From NCBI GenBank assembly GCA_947471745.1, contig CANJKZ010001150.1, forward strand, positions 1,290,501 to 1,354,500: 64,000 bases of DNA, written 5' to 3'. Source of the stretch: Closterium sp. Naga37s-1 (lineage: Eukaryota; Streptophyta; Zygnematophyceae; Desmidiales; Closteriaceae). Under the pieces are notes generated by a model that searched no databases, was not told the origin of the DNA, and saw nothing but the letters and a program-made list of their open reading frames with translations. Each line of letters starts with the position of its first letter. Position 1 is the stretch's first letter. Position numbers and translations under genes: made by a program. Of this stretch, positions 1-12,300 are shown piece after piece.

Positions 1-382
1 GATCAGCCAATAAAAAGCGAGAACCAGCGCGATCATCCATGCAAGGCTCAGTTCGTTTGACGTGGTGGGAAAGTCGACGAATTGGGGAGACTGCGATGGT
101 AGATTTCGGGAATGTGCTGTCAGCAGACCAATCAGAGCGCGTTCAGACACAGTAACGAGAACTCGGTCTGTGACAGTATAACACCGTATGACACCGTACG
201 TACACTAACAATGTGTATCTGCATCACCTACACCGAGAAATGTTATACCCCGAACAGCTAGCAACTCGCATTTTCGCACCTGATCTTGAACAAGAGCCAG
301 TCTCCTCCAATATCCCAACCATTTCCACAACAGTGCTCCAAATACTTCTCATTTGAACTGAGCTACAGAAGCGCCTAGACCC
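1..382. other. 5' flank of the PUM24-like gene
   Basis: No coding sequence is recognised here. The stretch precedes the ATG at 383 and must hold the promoter and 5' UTR of the Pumilio-type gene, unless there is an unseen upstream non-coding exon. I see no convincing TATA box. Two short repeats with the shape GACACCGTA(T/C)G occur around 180-200. The GC content is lower than in the exon that follows. Confidence 0.4.
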
Positions 383-3300
383 ATGGCAGACAGTTGGGGG
401 GGAAATCCTCGCGGCGGAGGCCGCGGGAGAGGCGGAAGAGGTGGAAGTGGCGGAAGAGGCGGAAGTGGCGGGCGAGGCGGACGAGGCGGGCGAGGGTTTA
501 GCGGATCATTTGGGGGTTCAAGGGACTCGCAAGGTTCAGGGTATAAGGGAGGTTGGGGCGGGTCTGGGCGGGGATCGGATGGAGGAGGGGGAAGACGAGG
601 GGGAGGCTGGGGAGGCGGGCGCGGAAGAGGGGACGAGAGGGGCGGAAGAGGCGGGGGACGGGGCGAGTGGGGTAGACAGCAGGGCGCAGCTGGCGGAGCG
701 ATTGGGCGCGGAGGGAGCGCCAGCCCCGGCGATTCGAGAAAGCGCAAGTTTGAAGGCGCAGGCGGAGGTTCCAGCGACGGTGGAGGGGGAGGCGCGCGCG
801 GGCGAGGGTGGGGGAGAGGCGGCGGGCGCGGGAGGGACGGGGGACGAGGCGGGGGACGGGGCGGCGGACAGGGGCGGGGGGGAGGAAGAGGGGAGAGCGC
901 ACCTAGCGGACCGATGGATAGGAAGCAGAGGAAGGTGCGTGCAATGACACTCATGGCATTCGTCGGCTTTAAAGCACCTCGTCATTCCCATGAACACCGT
1001 CCCTCCTTTGAACCCTGTTCCCCCCTCAAAACCCTTCCCTTTTGTCCACCTCTCCTACCCTCTGTACCATCCGGCGCCTGCTGCATTAAACCCTCTCGCA
1101 CCTCCTCTCCTCTTATCACTTATCACTCCCACTCTCTCCCCCCCGCCCGTCGCCTCTTAGTTTTCTCCTCTCCTCCACCGCTCCCCCTCCTACCCTGTCT
1201 CCCTCCTTCCTCTCCCTCCCCCCTCCTCCCCGTTCCCCCTCCTACCTTTTGCCCCGCGCACAGGAGTTGGCGGAGGCGCGGAAGAAGCGCCGCCGCCCGC
1301 TCTTTGATCTCGAGAAGGTGGGCGCAGAGAGGGTTTAGCGCGCCAGGGTTTAGCTCCGCCTTGAAACCCCAGAACTCTGGATTTGGAACAGGCGTGTTCC
1401 GGGGATAGGGGTTTAGCACTTTCCAAGTGTAGTGAGAGGCGGGCTTGGTGCAAACGGGTTGGGTGCATCAGCGCAGTGCGGGCGTGAGTATGGGTTTATG
1501 GGTGTAGGAGAGAGGCTCGGGGAGGGGCGATAGGGGACTATGTCTGTACTAGCCACGCCATGCCACGCCCTGCCACGACCTGCCACACGCCATGCCACGT
1601 GATGCCACGCCATGCCAAGTCCTGCCACACGCGATGCCATGCGATGCGATGCTATGCCATGCCATGCCGTGAAAGGCTATAGCCTGAACGTGCCCTCTCG
1701 TGTGCACGTTGGTCTCATTTGATTTGTGCTGTATACTGCTATGTGTGCATGTGTGACTGAATGCGTGGGTGATTGCACATCTGTGTGACTGTACATGTGT
1801 GTGACTGAATGCATGTGTGACTGTACATGTGTGTGACTGAATGCATGTGTGACTGTACATGTGTGTGACTGAATGCATGTGTGACTGTACATGTGTGTGG
1901 CTGTATATCTGTCTGGCTGCACCAGGAGTTGACGCTGCTGTGGGAGAAGAGTCGGCAGAGGAACATCGACATGGAGAAGAAGCGCAAGTGAGAGCTGCGT
2001 GCTGAGAGTGCCGAGTGCGTGGGTGCCGAGTGCGTGGGTGCCGAGTGCGTGGGTGCCGAGTGCGTGGGTGCCGAGTGCGTGGGTGCCGAGTGCGTGGGTG
2101 CCGAGTGCGTGGGTGCCGAGTGCGTGGGTGCCGAGTGCGTGGGTGCCGAGTGCGTGGGTGCCGAGTGCGTGGGTGCCGAGTGCGTGGGTGCCGAGTGCGT
2201 GGGTGCCGAGTGCGTGGGTGCCGAGTGCGTGGGTGCCGAGTGCGTGGGTGCCGAGTGCGTGGGTGCCGAGTGCGTGGGTGCCGAGTGCGTGGGTGCCGAG
2301 TGCGTGGGTGCCGAGTGCGTGGGTGCCGAGTGCGTGGGTGCCGAGTGCGTGGGTGCCGAGTGCGTGGGTGCCGAGTGCGTGGGTGCCGAGTGCGTGGGTG
2401 CCGAGTGCGTGGGTGCCGAGTGCGTGGGTGCCGAGTGCGTGGGTGCCGAGTGCGTGGGTGCCGAGTGCGTGGGTGCCGAGTGCGTGGGTGCCGAGTGCGT
2501 GGGTGCCGAGTGCGTGGGTGCCGAGTGCGTGGGTGCCGAGTGCGTGGGTGCCGAGTGCGTGGGTGCCGAGTGCGTGGGTGCCGAGTGCGTGGGTGCCGAG
2601 TGCGTGGGTGCCGAGTGCGTGGTGCCGAGTGCGTGGGTGCCGAGTGCGTGGTGCCGAGTGCGTGGGTGCCGAGTGCGTGGGTGCCGAGTGCGTGGGTGCC
2701 GAGTGCGTGGGTGCCGAGTGCGTGGGTGCCGAGTGCGTGGGTGCCGAGTGCGTGGGTGCCGAGTGCGTGGGGTGCCGAGTGCGTGGGTGCCGAGTGCGTG
2801 GGTGCCGAGTGCGTGGGTGCCGAGTGCGTGGGTGCCGAGTGCGTGGGTGCCGAGTGCGTGGGTGCCGAGTGCGTGGGTGCCGAGTGCGTGGGTGCCGAGT
2901 GCGTGGGTGCCGAGTGCGTGGGTGCCGAGTGCGTGGGTGCCGAGTGCGTGGGTGCCGAGTGCGTGGGTGCCGAGTGCGTGGGTGCCGAGTGCGTGGGTGC
3001 CGAGTGCGTGGGTGCCGAGTGCGTGGGTGCCGAGTGCGTGGGTGCCGAGTGCGTGGGTGCCGAGTGCGTGGGTGCCGAGTGCGTGGGTGCCGAGTGCGTG
3101 GGTGCCGAGTGCGTGGGTGCCGAGTGCGTGGGTGCCGAGTGCGTGGGTGCCGAGTGCGTGGGTGCCGAGTGCGTGGGTGCCGAGTGCGTGGGTGCCGAGT
3201 GCGTGGGTGCCGAGTGCGTGGGTGCCGAGTGCGTGGGTGCCGAGTGCGTGGGTGCCGAGTGCGTGGGTGCCGAGTGCGTGGGTGCCGAGTGCGTGGGTGC

Positions 3301-6300
3301 CGAGTGCGTGGGTGCCGAGTGCGTGGGTGCCGAGTGCGTGGGTGCCGAGTGCGTGGGTGCCGAGTGCGTGGGTGCCGAGTGCGTGGGTGCCGAGTGCGTG
3401 GGTGCCGAGTGCGTGGGTGCCGAGTGCGTGGGTGCCGAGTGCGTGGGTGCCGAGTGCGTGGGTGCCGAGTGCGTGGGGTGCCGAGTGCGTGGGTGCCGAG
3501 TGCGTGGGTGCCGAGTGCGTGGGTGCCGAGTGCGTGGGTGCCGAGTGCGTGGGTGCCGAGTGCGTGGGTGCCGAGTGCGTGGGTGCCGAGTGCGTGGGTG
3601 CCGAGTGCGTGGGTGCCGAGTGCGTGGGTGCCGAGTGCGTGGGTGCCGAGTGCGTGGGTGCCGAGTGCGTGGGTGCCGAGTGCGTGGGTGCCGAGTGCGT
3701 GGGTGCCGAGTGCGTGGGTGCCGAGTGCGTGGGTGCCGAGTGCGTGGGTGCCGAGTGCGTGGGTGCCGAGTGCGTGGGTGCCGAGTGCGTGGGTGCCGTG
3801 GGTGCCGAGTGCGTGGGTGCCGAGTGCGTGGGTGCCGAGTGCGTGGGTGCCGAGTGCGTGGGTGCCGAGTGCGTGGGTGCCGAGTGCGTGGGTGCCGAGT
3901 GCGTGGGTGCCGAGTGCGTGGGTGCCGAGTGCGTGGGTGCCGAGTGCGTGGGTGCCGAGTGCGTGGGTGCCGAGTGCGTGGGTGCCGAGTGCGTGGGTGC
4001 CGAGTGCGTGGGTGCCGAGTGCGTGGGTGCCGAGTGCGTGGGTGCCGAGTGCGTGGGTGCCGAGTGCGTGGGTGCCGAGTGCGTGGGTGCCGAGTGCGTG
4101 GGTGCCGAGTGCGTGGGTGCCGAGTGCGTGGGTGCCGAGTGCGTGGGTGCCGAGTGCGTGGGTGCCGAGTGCGTGGGTGCCGAGTGCGTGGGTGCCGAGT
4201 GCGTGGGTGCCGAGTGCGTGGGTGCCGAGTGCGTGGGTGCCGAGTGCGTGGGTGCCGAGTGCGTGGGTGCCGAGTGCGTGGGTGCCGAGTGCGTGGGTGC
4301 CGAGTGCGTGGGTGCCGAGTGCGTGGGTGCCGAGTGCGTGGGTGCCGAGTGCGTGGGTGCCGAGTGCGTGGGTGCCGAGTGCGTGGGTGCCGAGTGCGTG
4401 GGTGCCGAGTGCGTGGGTGCCGAGTGCGTGGGTGCCGAGTGCGTGGGTGCCGAGTGCGTGGGTGCCGAGTGCGTGGGTGCCGAGTGCGTGGGTGCCGAGT
4501 GCGTGGGTGCCGAGTGCGTGGGTGCCGAGTGCGTGGGTGCCGAGTGCGTGGGTGCCGAGTGCGTGGGTGCCGAGTGCGTGGGTGCCGAGTGCGTGGGTGC
4601 CGAGTGCGTGGGTGCCGAGTGCGTGGGTGCCGAGTGCGTGGGTGCCGAGTGCGTGGGTGCCGAGTGCGTGGGTGCCGAGTGCGTGGGTGCCGAGTGCGTG
4701 GGTGCCGAGTGCGTGGGTGCCGAGTGCGTGGGTGCCGAGTGCGTGGGTGCCGAGTGCGTGGGTGCCGAGTGCGTGGGTGCCGAGTGCGTGGGTGCCGAGT
4801 GCGTGGGTGCCGAGTGCGTGGGTGCCGAGTGCGTGGGTGCCGAGTGCGTGGGTGCCGAGTGCGTGGGTGCCGAGTGCGTGGGTGCCGAGTGCGTGGGTGC
4901 CGAGTGCGTGGGTGCCGAGTGCGTGGGTGCCGAGTGCGTGGGTGCCGAGTGCGTGGGTGCCGAGTGCGTGGGTGCCGAGTGCGTGGGTGCCGAGTGCGTG
5001 GGTGCCGAGTGCGTGGGTGCCGAGTGCGTGGGTGCCGAGTGCGTGGGTGCCGAGTGCGTGGGTGCCGAGTGCGTGGGTGCCGAGTGCGTGGGTGCCGAGT
5101 GCGTGGGTGCCGAGTGCGTGGGTGCCGAGTGCGTGGGTGCCGAGTGCGTGGGTGCCGAGTGCGTGGGTGCCGAGTGCGTGGGTGCCGAGTGCGTGGGTGC
5201 CGAGTGCGTGGGTGCCGAGTGCGTGGGTGCCGAGTGCGTGGGTGCCGAGTGCGTGGGTGCCGAGTGCGTGGGTGCCGAGTGCGTGGGTGCCGAGTGCGTG
5301 GGTGCCGAGTGCGTGGGTGCCGAGTGCGTGGGTGCCGAGTGCGTGGGTGCCGAGTGCGTGGGGTGCCGAGTGCGTGGGTGCCGAGTGCGTGGGTGCCGAG
5401 TGCGTGGGTGCCGAGTGCGTGGGTGCCGAGTGCGTGGGTGCCGAGTGCGTGGGTGCCGAGTGCGTGGGTGCCGAGTGCGTGGGTGCCGAGTGCGTGGGTG
5501 CCGAGTGCGTGGGTGCCGAGTGCGTGGGTGCCGAGTGCGTGGGTGCCGAGTGCGTGGGTGCCGAGTGCGTGGGTGCCGAGTGCGTGGGTGCCGAGTGCGT
5601 GGGTGCCGAGTGCGTGGGTGCCGAGTGCGTGGGTGCCGAGTGCGTGGGTGCCGAGTGCGTGGGTGCCGAGTGCGTGGGTGCCGAGTGCGTGGGTGCCGAG
5701 TGCGTGGGTGCCGAGTGCGTGGGTGCCGAGTGCGTGGGTGCCGAGTGCGTGGGTGCCGAGTGCGTGGGTGCCGAGTGCGTGGGTGCCGAGTGCGTGGGTG
5801 CCGAGTGCGTGGGTGCCGAGTGCGTGGGTGCCGAGTGCGTGGGTGCCGAGTGCGTGGGTGCCGAGTGCGTGGGTGCCGAGTGCGTGGGTGCCGAGTGCGT
5901 GGGTGCCGAGTGCGTGGGTGCCGAGTGCGTGGGTGCCGAGTGCGTGGGTGCCGAGTGCGTGGGTGCCGAGTGCGTGGGTGCCGAGTGCGTGGGTGCCGAG
6001 TGCGTGGGTGCCGAGTGCGTGGGTGCCGAGTGCGTGGGTGCCGAGTGCGTGGGTGCCGAGTGCGTGGGTGCCGAGTGCGTGGGTGCCGAGTGCGTGGGTG
6101 CCGAGTGCGTGGGTGCCGAGTGCGTGGGTGCCGAGTGCGTGGGTGCCGAGTGCGTGGGTGCCGAGTGCGTGGGTGCCGAGTGCGTGGGTGCCGAGTGCGT
6201 GGGTGCCGAGTGCGTGGGTGCCGAGTGCGTGGGTGCCGAGTGCGTGGGTGCCGAGTGCGTGGGTGCCGAGTGCGTGGGTGCCGAGTGCGTGGGTGCCGAG

Positions 6301-9300
6301 TGCGTGGGTGCCGAGTGCGTGGGTGCCGAGTGCGTGGGTGCCGAGTGCGTGGGTGCCGAGTGCGTGGGTGCCGAGTGCGTGGGTGCCGAGTGCGTGGGTG
6401 CCGAGTGCGTGGGTGCCGAGTGCGTGGGTGCCGAGTGCGTGGGTGCCGAGTGCGTGGGTGCCGAGTGCGTGGGTGCCGAGTGCGTGGGTGCCGAGTGCGT
6501 GGGTGCCGAGTGCGTGGGTGCCGAGTGCGTGGGTGCCGAGTGCGTGGGTGCCGAGTGCGTGGGTGCCGAGTGCGTGGGTGCCGAGTGCGTGGGTGCCGAG
6601 TGCGTGGGTGCCGAGTGCGTGGGTGCCGAGTGCGTGGGTGCCGAGTGCGTGGGTGCCGAGTGCGTGGGTGCCGAGTGCGTGGGTGCCGAGTGCGTGGGTG
6701 CCGAGTGCGTGGGTGCCGAGTGCGTGGGTGCCGAGTGCGTGGGTGCCGAGTGCGTGGGTGCCGAGTGCGTGGGTGCCGAGTGCGTGGGTGCCGAGTGCGT
6801 GGGTGCCGAGTGCGTGGGTGCCGAGTGCGTGGGTGCCGAGTGCGTGGGTGCCGAGTGCGTGGGTGCCGAGTGCGTGGGTGCCGAGTGCGTGGGTGCCGAG
6901 TGCGTGGGTGCCGAGTGCGTGGGTGCCGAGTGCGTGGGTGCCGAGTGCGTGGGTGCCGAGTGCGTGGGTGCCGAGTGCGTGGGTGCCGAGTGCGTGGGTG
7001 CCGAGTGCGTGGGTGCCGAGTGCGTGGGTGCCGAGTGCGTGGGTGCCGAGTGCGTGGGTACCGAGAGTGCGTGGGTACCGAGAGTGCGTGGGTACCGAGA
7101 GTGCGTGGGTACCGAGAGTGCGTGGGTACCGAGAGTGCGTGGGTACCGAGAGTGCGTGGGTACCGAGAGTGCGTGGGTACCGAGAGTGCGTGGGTACCGA
7201 GAGTGCGTGGGTACCGAGAGTGCGTGGGTACCGAGAGAGCGTGGGTACCGAGAGTGCGTGGGTACCGAGAGTGCGTGGGTACCGAGAGTGCGTGGGTACC
7301 GAGAGTGCGTGGGTACCGAGAGTGCGTGGGTACCGAGAGTGCGTGGGTACCGAGAGTGCGTGGGTACCGAGAGTGCGTGGGTACCGAGAGTGCGTGGGTA
7401 CCGAGAGTGCGTGGGTACCGAGAGTGCGTGGGTACCGAGAGTGCGTGGGTACCGAGAGTGCGTGGGTACCGAGAGTGCGTGGGTACCGAGAGTGCGTGGG
7501 TACCGAGAGTGCGTGGGTACCGAGAGTGCGTGGGTACCGAGAGTGCGTGGGTACCGAGAGTGCGTGGGTACCGAGAGTGCGTGGGTACCGAGAGTGCGTG
7601 GGTACCGAGAGTGCGTGGGTACCGAGAGTGCGTGGGTACCGAGAGTGCGTGGGTACCGAGAGTGCGTGGGTACCGAGAGTGCGTGGGTACCGAGAGTGCG
7701 TGGGTACCGAGAGTGCGTGGGTACCGAGAGTGCGTGGGTACCGAGAGTGCGTGGGTACCGAGAGTGCGTGGGTACCGAGAGTGCGTGGGTACCGAGAGTG
7801 CGTGGGTACCGAGAGTGCGTGGGTACCGAGAGTGCGTGGGTACCGAGAGTGCGTGGGTACCGAGAGTGCGTGGGTCCCGAGAGTGCGTGGGTCCCGAGAG
7901 TGCGTGGGTCCCGAGAGTGCGTGGGTCCCGAGAGTGCGTGGGTCCCGAGAGTGCGTGGGTCCCGAGAGTGCGTGGGTCCCGAGAGTGCGTGGGTACCGAG
8001 AGTGCGTGGGTACCGAGAGTGCGTGGGTACCGAGAGTGCGTGGGTACCGAGAGTGCGTGGGTACCGAGAGTGCGTGGGTACCGAGAGTGCGTGGGTACCG
8101 AGAGTGCGTGGGTCCCGAGAGTGCGTGGGTCCCGAGAGTGCGTGGGTCCCGAGAGTGCGTGGGTCCCGAGAGTGCGTGGGTCCCGAGAGTGCGTGGGTCC
8201 CGAGAGTGCGTGGGTGCCGAGAGTGCGTGGGTGCCGAGAGTGCGTGGGTGCCGAGAGTGCGTGGGTGCCGAGAGTGCGTGGGTGCCGAGAGTGCGTGGGT
8301 GCCGAGAGTGCGTGGGTGCCGAGAGTGCGTGGGTGCCGAGAGTGCGTGGGTGCCGAGAGTGCGTGGGTGCCGAGAGTGCGTGGGTGCCGAGAGTGCGTGG
8401 GTGCCGAGAGTGCGTGGGTGCCGAGAGTGCGTGGGTGCCGAGAGTGCGTGGGTTCCGAGAGTGCGTGGGTTCCGAGAGTGCGTGGGTGCCGAGAGTGCGT
8501 GGGTGCCGAGAGTGCGTGGGTTCCGAGAGTGCGTGGGTGCCGAGAGTGCGTGGGTGCCGAGCGTGGGTGCCGAGAGTGCGTGGGTGCCGAGAGTGCGTGG
8601 GTGCCGAGAGTGCGTGGGTGCCGAGAGTGCGTGGGTGCCGAGAGTGCGTGGGTGCCGAGAGTGCGTGGGTGCCGAGAGTGCGTGGGTGCCGAGAGTGCGT
8701 GGGTGCCGAGAGTGCGTGGGTGCCGAGAGTGCGTGGGTGCCGAGAGTGCGTGGGTGCCGAGAGTGCGTGGGTGCCGAGAGTGCGTGGGTGCCGAGAGTGC
8801 GTGGGTGCCGAGAGTGCGTGGGTGCCGAGAGTGCGTGGGTGCCGAGAGTGCGTGGGTGCCGAGAGTGCGTGGGTGCCGAGAGTGCGTGGGTGCCGAGAGT
8901 GCGTGGGTGCCGAGAGTGCGTGGGTGCCGAGAGTGCGTGGGTGCCGAGAGTGCGTGGGTGCCGAGAGTGCGTGGGTGCCGAGAGTGCGTGGGTGCCGAGA
9001 GTGCGTGGGTGCCGAGAGTGCGTGGGTGCCGAGAGTGCGTGGGTGCCGAGAGTGCGTGGGTGCCGAGAGTGCGTGGGTGCCGAGAGTGCGTGGGTGCCGA
9101 GAGTGCGTGGGTGCCGAGAGTGCGTGGGTGCCGAGAGTGCGTGGGTGCCGAGAGTGCGTGGGTGCCGAGAGTGCGTGGGTGCCGAGAGTGCGTGGGTGCC
9201 GAGAGTGCGTGGTCCGAGTGCCGAGAGTGCGTGGGTGCCGAGAGTGCGTGGGTGCCGAGAGTGCGTGGGTGCCGAGAGTGCGTGGGTTCCGAGAGTGCGT

Positions 9301-12300
9301 GGGTGCCGAGAGTGCGTGGGTGCCGAGAGTGCGTGGGTGCCGAGAGTGCGTGGGTGCCGAGAGTGCGTGGGTGCCGAGAGTGCGTGGGTGCCGAGAGTGC
9401 GTGGGTGCCGAGAGTGCGTGGGTGCCGAGAGTGCGTGGGTGCCGAGAGTGCGTGGGTGCCGAGAGTGCGTGGGTGCCGAGAGTGCGTGGGTGCCGAGAGT
9501 GCGTGGGTGCCGAGAGTGCGTGGGTGCCGAGAGTGCGTGGGTGCCGAGAGTGCGTGGGTGCCGAGAGTGCGTGGGTGCCGAGAGTGCGTGGGTGCCGAGA
9601 GTGCGTGGGTGCCGAGAGTGCGTGGGTGCCGAGAGTGCGTGGGTGCCGAGAGTGCGTGGGTGCCGAGTGGTGAGGGGGCGAGAGGTGGGAGTGTGAGGGG
9701 GGGAGAGAAAGGGGGGGGTAGAGGGGCGCTGAAACCTTGCTCAGAAGTGAGTGCCGAAACCGCACCCCCCCCCCCCCCCCCCCTCCCCCCCTCTCCTCTC
9801 TCTTATGGTCCATCACTGGGGCATATCTGAGTCAGACTGGCATCCGGAGATGTTTAAATGCGCCCATTCTTTTTTCTCCTCGTCTTTCCTCCTCGTCTTT
9901 CCTCCTCGCTTCCCAGGCTGGTGACAATGATGACTGCGGAGATGAAGGGGAAGATGGTGGAGATGATGGCGAGCTCACACACGGTCTCACGCGTGCTGCT
10001 GCTCTGCTCATTCACGCCTGCTGCTCTGCTCATTCCCTGTTCCCTCGTCCTCTCCCCCCTCTTCTTCTTCTCACCTTGCACTCATCTCTCTCCCTCCTCC
10101 TCCCAGGCTGGTGACAATGATGACAGCGAAGATGAAGGGGAAGATGGTGGAGATGGCGCGCTCACACACCGTCTCACGCGTGCTGCAGATGTGCGTCAAG
10201 CACGGCCGCAAGGAAAGGGAGGCCCCGTCGCTCCCCCTCCCCCAGCTTTCACCCCCACCGACTCCCCCACCCACTCCCCCTCCCCCTCCCCCTCCCCCTC
10301 CCCCTCCCCCTCCCCCTCCTACCCCTGCCCCTCCCCTCCCTGTTCCTCCCAGGCTGGTGACAATGATGACAGCGAAGATGAAGGGGAAGATGGTGGAGAT
10401 GGCGCGCTCACACACCGTGTCACGAGTGCTGCAGATGTGCGTCAAGCACGGCCGCAAGGAGGAGCGGGAGGCTGTGTTTTCTGAGCTGCGCCCGCACTGC
10501 CGTGAGCTGGCCGTGCATCCCTACGCGCACCACTTGGTCAACCGCATGATGGACCATGGTGTGTTTCTTGCTTGCTGCTAGACTCGCACTTCAAGGTCAC
10601 TGCACTGCCGTGAGCTGGCCGTGCATCCGTACGTGCACCACTTGGTCAACCGCATGATGGACCATGGTAAGCATGTGATGGTTTTCCTACATGGTGCATG
10701 CATGGTACGTTGTGTGTCAAGCACGGCCGCAAGGAGGAGCGCGAGGCTGTGTTTTCGGAACTACGCCCGCACTGCCGCGAGCTGGCCGTGCACCCGTACG
10801 CCCACCACCTGGTCAACAGGATGATGGACCATGGTGGGTTTCATTGATAAGCTTCTCTTCCTTTCCGGTAAACTCAATCATCGCTGCACTGCACTGCCGC
10901 GAGCTGCCTATGCACCTGTATGCTCCTCACCACCTGGTCAACCGAATGATGGACCAGCCTCCCCTCCTTTCTGTCTCCCTTTCCCTTTCTCTTTCCTGTA
11001 TCTTGCTCCTACTTCCATCTACGTTGATCGAACTTTCAAGTTCCTTTATCTTGCTCCTAATTCCCGTGTACGCATGGCAGCGAGCAAGGAGAAGAAGCAC
11101 GACATTGTGGGGCAGCTGAGGGGTCATGAGGTCGAGATGAGTTGACGAGATTCTCAAAAGTGGTACCAGCCTTGCCCGTCTTTCTGTCTGCTATTCCCCT
11201 CCTCCCGCTGTATGCATGGCAGCGAGCAAGGAGAAGAAGCACGACATCGTGGGGCAGCTGAGGGGCCATGTGGTCGAGATGATGCGGCACCCTGTCGCCA
11301 GTGCTGGTATGCAAGTGGGGAAAGGGGGGGTTGGGGGAAGGGGGGGTAGGTGTTGCTATACGTGAGAGCGTAGTGTCATGTATTTCAGCTGATGCATGCG
11401 CCACAGACCAGCCGAAGGGCCATGTGGTCGAGATGATGCGCCACTCTGTTGCCAGTGCGGGTATGTTTCTGATGCCATGCCACGTACTCATGGTGCCATG
11501 CCACGTACTCATGGTGCCATGCCACGTACTCATGGTGCCATGCCACGTACTCATGGTGCCATGCCATGTACTCATGGTGCCACGCCACGTACTCATGGTG
11601 CCATGCCACGTACTCATGGTGCCATGCCACGTACTCATGGTGCCATGCCACGTACTCATGGTGCCACGTACTCATGGTGCCATGCCACGTACTCATGGTG
11701 CCATGCCACGTACTCATGGTGCCACGTACTCATGGTGCCATGCCTTGTGCTATTGTAGCCTTGTGGTGCTATGTCACAGTGCCGTCTTGAGTCTACTCAA
11801 TCGTTCCATGTTTCTCACTTGTCCTCGCCTCTTCCTCCTTCTTCACCTCTCCCTCCCTCCCTTACCTCTCTCCCTCCCCCCTCCCCCACCAGTCATAGAG
11901 CACGCCTACCAGCTCTTACCTCCGCCTCAGCGCTCCGCGCTAGCAACGGACTTCTTTGCACCAGACTTCCGCCTCGTCCCCTCGCTCGCCCTCCCTGGCG
12001 CCGGCCGCCTCTCCGACCTGCTATCCAGCCTCCCTTCGCTCCCCCAGGGAGTTCTCCTCTCGCCTCTTCCCCACACTCGGCCTTCCCCCTCACTCGTGTC
12101 CCTCCTCTCTCTCTGTCTCCCTCCCACTCCCCTCCCCCCGCCAGTCATAGAGCATGCATATCAACTCTCCCCACCCCCTCAGCGATCAGCCCTAGCATCC
12201 GAGTTCTTTGCGCCAGACTTCCGCCTCTTCCCCTCGCTCGCCCTCCCTGGCGCCGGCCGCCTCTCTGACCTGCTGGCCAACCTCCCCTCGGGCACCTCCC

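Noticed and set aside
349..1000. Antisense Pro-rich frames opposite exon 1
   Set aside because: They are the mirror of the GGC/GGA-rich RGG coding exon, with no start context or homology.
2011..9668. CRISPR-like array
   Set aside because: The repeats are directly adjacent with no unique spacers, and the genome is eukaryotic. It is a plain minisatellite.
1549..9830. Reading frames of over 2500 codons on both strands
   Set aside because: They are artefacts of the 15/17-bp minisatellite, which has no stop in any frame. They overlap each other fully and carry no domain.
9917..10220. Alternative exon 4 used in place of 10353
   Set aside because: Both copies lack the conserved second half and a donor at the proper place; only 10353-10558 gives the family sequence.
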